DNA of 64,000 bases. It comes from Roseospira marina (GTDB lineage: Bacteria; Pseudomonadota; Alphaproteobacteria; Rhodospirillales; Rhodospirillaceae). Each line of letters begins with the position of its first letter. Within the stretch, counting starts at the first letter, position 1. The notes under the pieces were generated by a model, which worked only from the letters and a program-made list of their open reading frames with translations, did not search any database and was not told the DNA's origin. Positions 45,744 to 56,926 of this stretch are shown here, piece by piece. A program made the translations under genes and the position numbers. Location of the stretch: contig NZ_JACIGJ010000007.1 of NCBI RefSeq assembly GCF_014197855.1, positions 1-64,000 on the forward strand, given 5' to 3'.

Positions 45744-46160
45744 ATAACTACCCCAACGTTCGACCCGACACGCGTGGACAGCGTGCTTGAGACGGTCGAA
45801 GCCAGCCTCGCCGATCACAAGGCCGAGGAACTGGTGCGTATCGATCTGGCGGGCAAAACCGACTTTGCCGATGCCATGGTCATCGCCTCCGGCCAGTCGG
45901 CGCGCCATGTAAGCGCGCTGGCCGACTATCTCGTCGAGGCCCTGAAGGACCAGGGACTGCGACCGGCCGTGGAGGGCGTGCCCCAGTGCGACTGGGTGCT
46001 GATCGATGCCGGTGACGTGGTGGTGCATCTGTTCCGGCCGGAGGTTCGCGCCTTCTACAATCTGGAAAAGATGTGGGGGGCCCCCCGGGCCGCCGCCGCG
46101 CCGATGGCCGGCCACATGCCGCCCCCGCCGCCGCCGTTGATGATGGCCGCCGCGCGCTAA
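45744..46160 (+). CDS. rsfS: Ribosome silencing factor RsfS, probable AUA start
   Basis: The frame encodes the RsfS/Iojap domain: DHKAEELVRIDLAGKTDFADAMVIASG, SARHVSALADYLVEALK and DWVLIDAGDVVVHLFRPEVRAFYNLEKMW, then a Pro/Ala/Met tail. It binds ribosomal protein uL14 and blocks subunit joining. No ATG, GTG or TTG is well placed: the codon 7 bases after AAAGGA and at the expected N-terminal boundary is ATA (45744). The first ordinary start is GTG 45774, 10 codons on, with no ribosome-binding site. I give the ATA start (138 residues); the GTG start would give 128. Confidence 0.85.
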   Translation: MTTPTFDPTRVDSVLETVEASLADHKAEELVRIDLAGKTDFADAMVIASGQSARHVSALADYLVEALKDQGLRPAVEGVPQCDWVLIDAGDVVVHLFRPEVRAFYNLEKMWGAPRAAAAPMAGHMPPPPPPLMMAAAR

Positions 46161-46181
46161 GCAAAAAAGGGGCGTTCCGCC

Positions 46182-46649
46182 GTGCAGTGTCTCCTGATCG
46201 CCGTCGGGCGTGCCCGGGGTGGTCCGGAGGCCGCATTGTTCGACGCCTATGCCGGACGGCTGCGCGGCGGCTGGAGCCTGACTCTGCGCGAGGTGGAGGA
46301 ACGCCGGCCGTTGCCCGGCCCCGACCGCATGACGCGGGAGGGGCGGCTGCTGTTGGATCAGGTGCCGGACGGCGCCCATGTCGTCGCGCTCGACGGCGGC
46401 GGTCGGCGCTGGTCGAGCGAGGACCTCGCCGAGCACATGACCCGGCAACGCGACGCGGGTACGCGCGCCGTGGCCTTTCTGGTGGGTGGCGCGGACGGGC
46501 ATGCCCCGGACGTGCTGGCGCGCGCCGACGTCACCCTCTCGCTGGGCGCCATGACGTGGCCGCATATGCTGGTGCGCCCGATGTTGGCCGAGCAACTCTA
46601 TCGCGCGTGGTCGATCCAGGCCGGTCACCCCTACCACCGCGGCGGATAG
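46182..46649 (+). CDS. rlmH: 23S rRNA pseudouridine1915-N3 methyltransferase RlmH
   Basis: Encodes 155 residues from GTG 46182, with AAGGGG upstream. SPOUT-fold motifs: VALDGGGRRWSSEDLAEH, AFLVGGADGHAPDVL (SAM-binding GG loop) and LSLGAMTWPHMLVRPMLAEQLYRAWSI, ending in the typical YHRGG. It methylates m3-Psi1915 in helix 69 of 23S rRNA. It follows rsfS by 21 bases. Its end faces smc, 41 bases away. Confidence 0.95.
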   Translation: MQCLLIAVGRARGGPEAALFDAYAGRLRGGWSLTLREVEERRPLPGPDRMTREGRLLLDQVPDGAHVVALDGGGRRWSSEDLAEHMTRQRDAGTRAVAFLVGGADGHAPDVLARADVTLSLGAMTWPHMLVRPMLAEQLYRAWSIQAGHPYHRGG

Positions 46650-46690
46650 GGCACGGGAGCGGGCGCCTCCGCAAAACACCAGCACGCCCC

Positions 46691-49600
46691 CTACACCAGC
46701 ACACCCTGGGCCGGCTGGTCGGTCAGGATCTCCGCCTCGCGCAAATCCACCGAGACCAACTTGGACACGCCGCGTTCCATCATGGTCACGCCGAACAGGC
46801 GGTCCATGCGCGCCATGCTCATGCGGTGGTGGGTGACCAGCAGGAAGCGGGTCGCGGTGGTCTTGGTCAACTCCTCCAGCAACGAGCACATCCGGTCCAC
46901 GTTGGCGTCGTCGAGTGGCGCGTCCACCTCGTCCAGCACGCAGATCGGCGCCGGGTTGGTCAGGAACACCGCGAACAGCAGCGCCAGCGCGGTCAACGCC
47001 TGCTCCCCACCCGACAGCAGGGAGAGGATTTGCAGCCGCTTGCCGGGCGGGCTGGCCATGATCTCCAGCCCGGCCTCCAGCGGATCGGCGCTTTCGATCA
47101 TCTCCAGATAAGCCTGACCGCCACCGAACAGGCCGGTGAACAGGGTGCGGAAGTGCTCGTTCACGGCGGTGAAGGACTCCACCAGCCGCTGGCGGCCCTC
47201 CCGGTTGATCTCCGCAATGGCCTGACGCAGGCGGGCGATGGCGCCGGTCAGGTCCTCGCGCTCGTGGCGCAGGCCGGCCACCTTCTCGTCGAGTTCGGCC
47301 AGTTCCGCCTCCGCCCGCAGGTTGACCGGGCCGATGCCGTCGCGCTGCCGCGCCAACCGGGTCAAATCGGCCTCGGCGTCCGTCAGCGCGGGCAGCGCAT
47401 CGTCGGGGGCAAGGCCGGCGGTCTCGGGCAGTGCCTCCGGCGTGCAGTCCAGCCGGTCAGCCACCTCCGCCGCCACGGTGCGGCAGGTGGCCTGCCCCTG
47501 CTCCACCTCCGACTCCCGGCGCACGCGGGTTTCGCGCGCCTGGGCCAGCGCCGTGTCGGCGGCCTTGCGGGCGCCGTCGGTCTCGCGCGCGCGGGTTTCC
47601 GCCGCCGCCAGCGCGTCCGCCGCCGCCGCCCGGTCGGTCTCCGCCGTTCGGATCGCGTCGGCGAGCGCGGTCTGATCGGCGCGCAGGCGCTCCGGCGCCG
47701 GTTCCAGCTCCGCCAGGGCGGCCGCGATCTCCGCCCGCCGGGTGTCCAGATCGGCCAGGGTCGCCCGGCCCTGATCGCGCCGCGCGGTCCAGGACGCCAG
47801 TTCATCCGCCACCGCCGCCGTGCGGCGCTCGCGCTCGCCAATCTCGCGCAGACGGCGGTCATGCTCGGCGCGGGCCTCCACCAGCGCCGTGCGCGCTGCC
47901 GTCAGGTCGGCGCGCAGCGTCTCCAGCGCGGCCCGGGCCTCGGTGCCGTCGCCCAGATCGGCCCGTTCGACGCGGGCGGCCTCGGCCTGGGTGGTGGCCT
48001 CGGCCCCGTCCGCCGTGACCTGATCGAGCGTCGCCTTGACCGAGGCCAGCCGGGTCTCCGCCTCCGCCGCCTTGCGCCGCATCGCCTCCTGCGCGGCGCG
48101 GGCCTGAGACAGCGCGCCGTCGGCGGCCTTCACCGCCGCGCGGGCGGCCCGTTCGCCCTCCTCCGCGCGGGTGAGCGCGTCGCGCGCCGTCTGCACCGTG
48201 GTCTCCGCCTCGGCCACGCGGGCCTCCGCCGCCGTCAGGGCTTCGGTCAGCTCCGCCAGCCGGTTGCGGGTACGCAGCCGCGCCGCCGCCTGGGCGCCGG
48301 CCGCCGCGCCCGCACCGGCCCCGGCGCGTAACGTCAAACCATCCCAGCGCCACAGGTCGCCGTCCGCCGTCACCAGCCGCTGGCCGGGCCGCAGATCGTG
48401 GCGCAGCGCGTCGCCGGTCGCCCGGTCCCGCACCACGCCTATGGACGCCAGCGCGCGCGCCACGGCGGGCGGCCCCTGAACATGATCGGCCAGCGCCCCC
48501 ACGCCGGAGGGCAGCGGTGCCGCGTCCCCCAGGGGGAGAGCGGCCCAGAACGCGGGCGCGGCGGGATCGAGCGCCGCCGTCAGGTCGTCCCCCAGCGCCG
48601 CCCCCAGCGCGGTCTCGTAGCCCGGCGCGACGGACAGCGCCTCCAGCACCGGGGGCGCGTTGCCGGCGGGCGGGGCCTCCCGCGTCAGCATCTGTTCCAG
48701 GGCCTGGACCTCGGCGCGCAAGCTGGCGCGCTCCGCCGCGACACCCTGGGCGGCCTCCCGCGCAGCGTCGAACGCCCCCCGGGCCTCAATCCGCGCCGCC
48801 TCCGCCTGTTCGCGGCGGGCGGTGGCCTCGGCCTGGGTGGTCTCGACGGCGGTCACGGCCTCCGCCGCCCGTTCCAAGTCCGCCGGATCGAGCGCCCGCG
48901 CCCGCGCGGTCTCCACCTCCCGGGTCAGGTCGTCGCGCCGCCGCGCCAGCCGTTCGGCGCGCTGGGTGGTTTCCGCCAGGCGCCGGTCGAGCGCGGCGCG
49001 CTGGGCGTCCGCCTCCGCCAGCGCCTGGGTCGCCCGGGTAGCCTCCGATTCGCGTGCGTTCACATCGGCGTTCACCACCTTCAGGCGCGCGGCGCTGGCC
49101 TCCCGTGCGGCGTCCTCTCCGGCGGCGGCCTCGTGCAGCGCGGTCTGCTCCTGGGTCAGGCGGGCGAGCGCCGTCTCCGCGTCCGCTGCGCGGGTCTGCT
49201 CCCGGGCGCGGTCGCGGTCGGTCTGCTCCAGGCGGGTGCGGTTGTCGGTGAGGGCTGCGTCCACGCGGCGGGCCTCCGCCTCCAGGCGCTCACGCTCGAC
49301 GACGAGGCGTTGCACCGCCGCCGCCGTCTCCGTCGCCCGCTCGCGCAGCGGGTCCAGAGCCTCCGCCGCCGCCTCGTGGGCGGTGCTCGCGGCCGTCGCG
49401 GCCGCCGTGGCCTCGCCCACCTGCCGTTCACTTTCGCGCAGGGCGGTGCGCGCCCGGTCGAGGCCGCGAATCGCCGCCAGCCAGCGGCGGCGCAGGACCA
49501 CCGCCTCGGCATGGCGGATGGCCTCCGAGATCTCACGATACTGGGCCGCCTGCCGGGCCTGCTTGCGCAGATTGCGAGCCTGCCCGTCGAGCGCCGACAG

Positions 49601-50191
49601 CACGTCGTCCAGGCGCTCCAGGTTGGACTCCGCACCCTTGAGCCGCAGTTCGGCCTCGTGCCGGCGGGTGTGCAGGCCGGAGATGCCGGCGGCTTCCTCC
49701 AGCAGGGCGCGGCGCTGCGCCGGTTTGGCCGCAATGATGGCCCCGACCCGCCCCTGCGACACCATGGCGGTGGAGCGCGCCCCGGTGGCCGCGTCGGCGA
49801 ACAGAAGCTGGACGTCGCGCGCCCGCGCCTCCTTGCCGTTCACGCGGTAGGCGGAACCGGACCCGCGCTCGATCCGGCGGGTCACCTCCAGGTCCGGGAA
49901 CTGGCGGAACGCCGTCGCGGACCCATCGCTGTTGTCCAGGTCGATCGTCACCTCGGCGATGTTGCGCGCCGGCCGCTGGCTGGTGCCACCGAAGATGACG
50001 TCATCCATCTCCCCGCCGCGCATCTGCTTGGCCGAGGTCTCGCCCATGACCCAGCGCAGCGCCTCGACCAGATTCGACTTGCCGCAGCCGTTGGGGCCGA
50101 CGACCCCGGTCAGCCCGGACTCGATGACGAGTTCGGTCGGATCAACGAACGACTTGAACCCGGTCAGGCGCAGGCGGGTGAACTGGACCAT
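46691..50191 (-). CDS. smc: Chromosome segregation protein SMC
   Basis: Encodes 1166 residues. N-terminal Walker A GPNGCGKSN (residues 32-40) and VMGETSAKQMRGGEMDDVIF; two long Ala/Glu/Arg coiled-coil arms (about 165-490 and 650-1000) around a hinge (about 500-640, with GYETALGAALGDDL and LRPGQRLVTADGDLWRWDG); C-terminal signature LLSGGEQALTALALLFAVF and Walker B ICVLDEVDAPLDD. With ScpA/ScpB it organises and helps segregate the chromosome. It lies 36 bases after the DsbA-type gene, the usual alphaproteobacterial order. Confidence 0.97.
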   Translation of the reverse strand: MVQFTRLRLTGFKSFVDPTELVIESGLTGVVGPNGCGKSNLVEALRWVMGETSAKQMRGGEMDDVIFGGTSQRPARNIAEVTIDLDNSDGSATAFRQFPDLEVTRRIERGSGSAYRVNGKEARARDVQLLFADAATGARSTAMVSQGRVGAIIAAKPAQRRALLEEAAGISGLHTRRHEAELRLKGAESNLERLDDVLSALDGQARNLRKQARQAAQYREISEAIRHAEAVVLRRRWLAAIRGLDRARTALRESERQVGEATAAATAASTAHEAAAEALDPLRERATETAAAVQRLVVERERLEAEARRVDAALTDNRTRLEQTDRDRAREQTRAADAETALARLTQEQTALHEAAAGEDAAREASAARLKVVNADVNARESEATRATQALAEADAQRAALDRRLAETTQRAERLARRRDDLTREVETARARALDPADLERAAEAVTAVETTQAEATARREQAEAARIEARGAFDAAREAAQGVAAERASLRAEVQALEQMLTREAPPAGNAPPVLEALSVAPGYETALGAALGDDLTAALDPAAPAFWAALPLGDAAPLPSGVGALADHVQGPPAVARALASIGVVRDRATGDALRHDLRPGQRLVTADGDLWRWDGLTLRAGAGAGAAAGAQAAARLRTRNRLAELTEALTAAEARVAEAETTVQTARDALTRAEEGERAARAAVKAADGALSQARAAQEAMRRKAAEAETRLASVKATLDQVTADGAEATTQAEAARVERADLGDGTEARAALETLRADLTAARTALVEARAEHDRRLREIGERERRTAAVADELASWTARRDQGRATLADLDTRRAEIAAALAELEPAPERLRADQTALADAIRTAETDRAAAADALAAAETRARETDGARKAADTALAQARETRVRRESEVEQGQATCRTVAAEVADRLDCTPEALPETAGLAPDDALPALTDAEADLTRLARQRDGIGPVNLRAEAELAELDEKVAGLRHEREDLTGAIARLRQAIAEINREGRQRLVESFTAVNEHFRTLFTGLFGGGQAYLEMIESADPLEAGLEIMASPPGKRLQILSLLSGGEQALTALALLFAVFLTNPAPICVLDEVDAPLDDANVDRMCSLLEELTKTTATRFLLVTHHRMSMARMDRLFGVTMMERGVSKLVSVDLREAEILTDQPAQGVLV

Positions 50192-50227
50192 GGAAATAGG
50201 GAGCGGCGCGGAGGGACGGCTGGCCGA

Positions 50228-50911
50228 TCAGCCGCCGGCCTCGGCCAGGGCGGCCTCGATCGCCTCCGACATGGCCTCGGCGGAATAGCTGCCCTCGTGC
50301 TTCTTGCCGTTGATGACGAAGGTCGGCGTGCCGGAGATGTCCCATTTCTCGTCGGCGGCGGCCTGACGGTTGCGAATCTCGGTGTACAGCGCTTCGTTCT
50401 CCAGGCAGGCGTCGACGTCGTCCTTCGACATGCCGCCCAGGCGGGCAATGCCGGTAATAGCTTCGCGCGGATTGCGGGTCATCCAGGCCGACTGGTCGCT
50501 GAAGAAGATCTCCACCAGCTTCTGGTACATCGAATCCGGCGCGCAGCGGGTGATGAGCGACACCGCGCCCGCGATGTTGTCGAGCGGAAAGTCGACGATG
50601 CGCAGCTTCGCCTTGCCGGTGTCGATGTAGCGTTCCTTGAGGACCGGCAGGTGATCCGTGTGGAACGCGGCACAGTGCGAGCAGGTGAACGAGGAGAACT
50701 CCAGGATCTCCACCGGGGCGTTCGGGTCGCCGAGGTAATGCTCCGTGTACCCCGACGCCGTTGCGTCCGCCGCGGGTTCGGGGGCCGCGGTCTCGGACTG
50801 GGCCAGGGCGGCGGTGGCGGGCGTCAGCAGCATCCCGGCGGTGACCAGCAGGGCGGCCGAGCCGGGCAGGGCGGCGAACAGGCGGCGGCGGGACAGCATC
50901 GGTCGGGTCAC
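50228..50911 (-). CDS. Periplasmic DsbA-family thiol-disulfide protein
   Basis: Encodes 227 residues from GTG 50911, 5 bases after AAAGGAGGT; the internal ATG 50899 has no such site. The N-terminus has SRRRLFAAL and a hydrophobic stretch ending ATAALAQS, a Tat-like or Sec signal peptide. The thioredoxin fold has C77-S-H-C80 in SSFTCSHCAAFH and the cis-Pro region SGTPTFVINGK. It resembles the DsbA/BdbD-like proteins commonly encoded beside smc in alphaproteobacteria. It likely oxidises or isomerises exported proteins. Confidence 0.9.
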   Translation of the reverse strand: MTRPMLSRRRLFAALPGSAALLVTAGMLLTPATAALAQSETAAPEPAADATASGYTEHYLGDPNAPVEILEFSSFTCSHCAAFHTDHLPVLKERYIDTGKAKLRIVDFPLDNIAGAVSLITRCAPDSMYQKLVEIFFSDQSAWMTRNPREAITGIARLGGMSKDDVDACLENEALYTEIRNRQAAADEKWDISGTPTFVINGKKHEGSYSAEAMSEAIEAALAEAGG

Positions 50912-51223
50912 GGAGGACCTCCTTTCGGGTTCGGCGATGGAACGGCGCGGTGGCGCGGGCCGCCGGTCGAGAGCCAGAGCGTGGCCCCTGTATAGGGGGA
51001 CTGTTCGGGTCCAAACAAGGCGGGACCGCGCGGAGAACACCAGGATGCCGACAGCGCACCACGGGAATGGGGCGAAGCGGTGGCGGGGTATGGGGTGGGT
51101 CGCTCCCGTGGCCCGGTCGATATCCCCCATGCGACGCACCGGGGGTTCCGGCGAGGACGCGCCAGGGGTAGCGTGACCGCCCGTATCCGTGTTGCCGATC
51201 CGTTGCCGGAGCCGCGTTCGCCC
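50912..51223. promoter_or_regulatory. Divergent intergenic region with a probable dsbA-type promoter
   Basis: On the minus strand TTGTTT (51018-51013) and TATACA (50994-50989) are 18 bases apart, about 78 bases before the GTG. The -10 sits in the small dyad CCCCTGTATAGGGG. No promoter is recognised for the plus-strand CoA-transferase gene, and nothing else is seen in the 312 bases. Confidence 0.4.
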
Positions 51224-52516
51224 ATGAGCCTAACCGACCGCCCAACCGAGTCCGCCCCCCAAAGCCCACTCGAGGCGCCCACCGCCCCACCGACAGGCCC
51301 CCTGGCCGGCCCTCTGGCCGGTCTGCGCGTGCTGGACCTCAGCCGGGTCTTGGCGGGACCGTTCTGCACCCAGCTCCTCGGCGACCTGGGCGCGGACATC
51401 CTGAAGGTGGAGCGGCCCGGCACCGGCGACGACACACGCGCCTGGGGCCCGCCCTTCCTGACCGACCGCGACGGCCAACCGACACGGGAGAGCGCCTATT
51501 ACGCCTCCATCAACCGCAACAAGCGCTCGCTGGCGGTGGACATCACCCGGCCGCAGGGGCAGGCGCTGATCCGGCAACTGGCGGCGCAGTCCGACATTCT
51601 GGTGGAAAACTTCAAGGTCGGCGGGCTGGCGAAGTACGGGCTGGCCTACGACGACCTGAAAGAAGCGTGCCCGGGACTGATTTATTGCTCCATCACCGGA
51701 TTCGGCCAGACCGGCCCCTACGCACCGCGCGCCGGCTATGACTACCTCGCCCAGGGCATGGGCGGCATGATGAGCCTGACCGGCCCCCCCGACGGCGACC
51801 CGGTCAAGGTGGGCAACGCCAACGCCGACCAGATGACGGGGATGTATGCCGCTGTCGCCATCCTGGCCGCACTGCACCATCGCACCGCGACCGGCGAGGG
51901 CCAACACATCGACGCCAACCTGCTCGACAGCCAGATCGCCTGGCTGACCTATCAGGCGCAGAACTGGCTGGTCTCGGGCGAGGCGCCGAAGCGCCACGGC
52001 AACGCCCATCCCAACATCGTGCCCTACGACACCTTCCCCGCCGCCGACGGCCACCTGATTCTGGCGGTCGGGAATGACGGCCAGTTCCGCCGCTTCTGCG
52101 CGGTCGCGGGGCGGCCCGATCTGGCGACGGATCCGCGCTTCGTCACCAACGCCGATCGCATCGCGCACCGCGAGGCCCTGACCGCGATCCTGCGGCCACT
52201 GATCGCCACCCGACCGCGCGACGCGTGGCTGGCGGACCTGGAGGCCGTGGGTGTGCCGAGCGGTCCGGTGAACAGCATCCCGGACGTGTTCGCCGACCCG
52301 CATGTGCAGGCGCGCGGCATGACGGTGGACATGGCCCGGCCGGACAGCGACACGCCCCTGACGCTGATCGCCAACCCGCTGCGGCTGTCCAAGACGCCGC
52401 CGTCCTACCGCCGCCCGCCGCCCGGAATCGGGCGCGACACGGCCGCGATCCTGGATGAACTGGGCCTGACGGAGGCGGAACAAACCGCGCTGATTGACGG
52501 CGGGGTGGTGGCCTGA
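51224..52516 (+). CDS. CaiB/BaiF-type (family III) CoA transferase
   Basis: Encodes 430 residues from ATG 51224 (MSLTDRPTES). Family features: LRVLDLSRVLAGPFCTQLLGDLGADILKVERPGTGDDTR (residues about 34-72), INRNKRSLAVD, and the catalytic Asp in ANLLDSQIAWL. GMTVDM...PLTLIANPLRLS and PPPGIGRDTAAILDELG at the end are typical of succinyl- or formyl-CoA transferases. It moves CoA between carboxylic acids; the acids are not evident from neighbours. It heads a plus-strand block ahead of glgX. Confidence 0.92.
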   Translation: MSLTDRPTESAPQSPLEAPTAPPTGPLAGPLAGLRVLDLSRVLAGPFCTQLLGDLGADILKVERPGTGDDTRAWGPPFLTDRDGQPTRESAYYASINRNKRSLAVDITRPQGQALIRQLAAQSDILVENFKVGGLAKYGLAYDDLKEACPGLIYCSITGFGQTGPYAPRAGYDYLAQGMGGMMSLTGPPDGDPVKVGNANADQMTGMYAAVAILAALHHRTATGEGQHIDANLLDSQIAWLTYQAQNWLVSGEAPKRHGNAHPNIVPYDTFPAADGHLILAVGNDGQFRRFCAVAGRPDLATDPRFVTNADRIAHREALTAILRPLIATRPRDAWLADLEAVGVPSGPVNSIPDVFADPHVQARGMTVDMARPDSDTPLTLIANPLRLSKTPPSYRRPPPGIGRDTAAILDELGLTEAEQTALIDGGVVA

Positions 52517-52661
52517 CGGTCGAGCGGCGGCGTCCGGGTTCCCGAGTGGGTGGGTCGGAGAGCTATCCAGGTTTGTCTGGCCGGGAGGGGGCAACTCGTG
52601 CGAGGCTGATCCTCCGTCTGGAGACGGCGGCCTTGCTCGTCCTGTCGCGGAGGCTCCACGC

Positions 52662-54932
52662 TTGACTACACTTTCGGCTCCCTTCGTTCCTCGCGCCACC
52701 CAAGGCAGCGGGCGTTTCCGGGTCTGGCCGGGAACGCCACACAACCTCGGGGCCACGTGGGACGGTTCCGGAACCAACTTCGCCCTGTTCTCGGCCACGG
52801 CAACGGGCGTGGACCTGTGCCTGTTCGACGACTCGGGCACGCGGGAAATCGCCCGCGTCCCGCTGCCCGAGCACACCCACGAGGTTTGGCACGGCTATCT
52901 GCCGGATGTGCGCATCGGTCAGTTGTACGGCTTTCGCGTGCACGGCCCTTACGCGCCCGACGCCGGGCACCGGTTCAATCCGAACAAGCTGCTGCTCGAT
53001 CCCTACGCCAAGGCGCTGGCCGGGCAGGTGACGTGGCATGATGCCCTGTTCGGTTATGTGGTGGGCGATCCCGACGGCGACCTGTCGTTCTCGACCACCG
53101 ACAGCGCGGCCTACATGCCCAAGTGTCAGGTGGTGGACACCGCGTTCACGTGGGGGGCCGAGCCCTTCACGCAGCGCCCGTGGCACGACACCATCATCTA
53201 CGAAATGCACGCGCGCGGCTTTACCATGCGCCATCCGGAGGTGCCGGTGTCCCTGCGCGGCACCTTCGCCGGCCTGGCCGAGGCGCCGGTGGTGGAGTAC
53301 CTGCGCACCCTGGGCGTCACGGCGGTGGAACTGCTGCCGGTGCATGCCTTTTTGCACGACCGGCACCTGATCGACCGGGGTGTGCGGAACTACTGGGGCT
53401 ACAACACCATCGGCTTCTTCGCCCTGCATCCGGAGTACCTGGGCAAGGGCGGGCTGAACGAGTTCAAGATCTTCGTGCAGGTGATGCACGATGCCGGCAT
53501 CGAGGTGCTGCTGGACGTGGTCTACAACCACACGGCCGAGGGCAACCACATGGGCCCGACGCTGTCGTTCCGGGGCATCGACAACGCAAGCTATTACCAT
53601 CTGATGGGGGACAATCCCCGCTACTACAACGATTTCACCGGCACCGGCAACGCCCTGGAGCTGCGCCACCGCAATGTGCTGCGCATGGTCACGGACTCCC
53701 TGCGCTACTGGGCGGAGGAAATGAACGTCGACGGCTTCCGCTTCGACCTCGCCACCACACTGGCGCGGGTGAACGGCGCCTATGACCAGCACGCCGGCTT
53801 CCTGGATGCCGTCGCGCAGGACCCGGTGCTGTCGCGCAAGAAGATGATCGCCGAACCCTGGGACACCGGCATGGGCGGCTATCAGGTGGGCGGCTTCCCG
53901 CCCGGCTGGGCCGAGTGGAACGACAAGTACCGCGATACCGTGCGCAAGTTCTGGAAGGGCGACGACGGCCAGTTGCCGGAGTTGGCCTCGCGTATCTCCG
54001 GCTCGGCCGATGTGTTCAACCACCAGGGTCGCAAACCCTGGGCCAGCGTCAATTTCATCACCGCGCACGATGGCTTCACGCTCAACGACCTCGTCAGCTA
54101 CAACGACAAGCACAACGAGGCCAACGGCGAAGACAACCGTGACGGCCATTCCGACAATCATTCTTGGAACCACGGAGCGGAGGGGCCAACCAACGACCCC
54201 GGGATCCTGGCCCTGCGCCGGCGCCAGCGCCGCAACTTTCTGCTCACCCTGCTGATCTCGCAGGGCGTGCCCATGCTCGTGGCCGGCGACGAGTTCGGCC
54301 GCACGCAGAAGGGCAACAACAACGCCTATTGCCAGGACACCGACCTGAGCTGGATCGACTGGCCGGGCATCGATGCCGCCGGACGCGACCTTCTGGCCTT
54401 CACCCAGGCGCTTATCAAGCTGCGGCGCGAGCACCTCGTGTTCCACCGCTCGCGTTTCTTCCAGGGCGCGGTCATTCCCGGCACGGCGGTCAAGGATGTC
54501 ACGTGGCTGCGTCCGGACGGCACGGAAATGACCGAGGACGACTGGCACAACGGGACCGCCAAGACCCTTGGCATGCTGCTGTCCGGCGAGGCGGGCCTGA
54601 CCCACTTGACGGAGAGCGGCGAGCCGGAGCCGGACCAGACCTTCCTGGTGTGGCTGAACGCCTCCCACCTGGACATGACCTGCCGCAACCCGCCGCTGCC
54701 GGCGGGTGAACGCTGGCATGTGGAGGCCGACACCCTGGCCGGCAGCCCGCGCCATAACGCCGCCGGCGCCCGCACGGTGGGGCAGAAGAAGGCCTCCGCC
54801 TCGAAGAAGGGCCGGGTGTTCGTCGCGGCCCGCTCGACCCTCATCCTGTCCCGCCAGGAGGTCTCGCCCAAGGAGCGCGAGGCGGCCGGCGGTCAAGGCT
54901 ACGGCAACCCGCTGGCCCGGCCGCGCTTCTGA
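52662..54932 (+). CDS. glgX: Glycogen debranching enzyme GlgX
   Basis: Encodes 756 residues. Start TTG 52662 (LTTLSAPFVPRATQGS) is supported by GGAGG 9 bases upstream; the only earlier ATG lies inside the preceding gene. An N-terminal CBM48 domain (GTNFALFSATATGVDLCLFDD) precedes a GH13 barrel with catalytic residues in GFRFDLATTL (nucleophile Asp), MIAEPWDTG (acid Glu) and FITAHDGFT (Asp). It hydrolyses alpha-1,6 branches of limit dextrins. treZ follows 109 bases later on the same strand. Confidence 0.94.
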   Translation: MTTLSAPFVPRATQGSGRFRVWPGTPHNLGATWDGSGTNFALFSATATGVDLCLFDDSGTREIARVPLPEHTHEVWHGYLPDVRIGQLYGFRVHGPYAPDAGHRFNPNKLLLDPYAKALAGQVTWHDALFGYVVGDPDGDLSFSTTDSAAYMPKCQVVDTAFTWGAEPFTQRPWHDTIIYEMHARGFTMRHPEVPVSLRGTFAGLAEAPVVEYLRTLGVTAVELLPVHAFLHDRHLIDRGVRNYWGYNTIGFFALHPEYLGKGGLNEFKIFVQVMHDAGIEVLLDVVYNHTAEGNHMGPTLSFRGIDNASYYHLMGDNPRYYNDFTGTGNALELRHRNVLRMVTDSLRYWAEEMNVDGFRFDLATTLARVNGAYDQHAGFLDAVAQDPVLSRKKMIAEPWDTGMGGYQVGGFPPGWAEWNDKYRDTVRKFWKGDDGQLPELASRISGSADVFNHQGRKPWASVNFITAHDGFTLNDLVSYNDKHNEANGEDNRDGHSDNHSWNHGAEGPTNDPGILALRRRQRRNFLLTLLISQGVPMLVAGDEFGRTQKGNNNAYCQDTDLSWIDWPGIDAAGRDLLAFTQALIKLRREHLVFHRSRFFQGAVIPGTAVKDVTWLRPDGTEMTEDDWHNGTAKTLGMLLSGEAGLTHLTESGEPEPDQTFLVWLNASHLDMTCRNPPLPAGERWHVEADTLAGSPRHNAAGARTVGQKKASASKKGRVFVAARSTLILSRQEVSPKEREAAGGQGYGNPLARPRF

Positions 54933-55041
54933 CGGCACCCTCCCCCCCGACCGCAACCGGGCCGCAGGCGGGCGCCCGCTCACCCCCTCGCTCCCGACAG
55001 CCGTGCGCGCCCCGACAGCCGTGTACGAAGGTGAACGATCC

Positions 55042-56895
<1,854 letters not shown>

Positions 56896-56926
56896 CGCCC
56901 GTTCGCGCGCCCGGGAGAAACCGCTC

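Noticed and set aside
48398-50995. Long plus-strand frames opposite smc (up to 865 codons)
   Set aside because: Antisense to the coiled-coil repeats of smc; low complexity and no family features.
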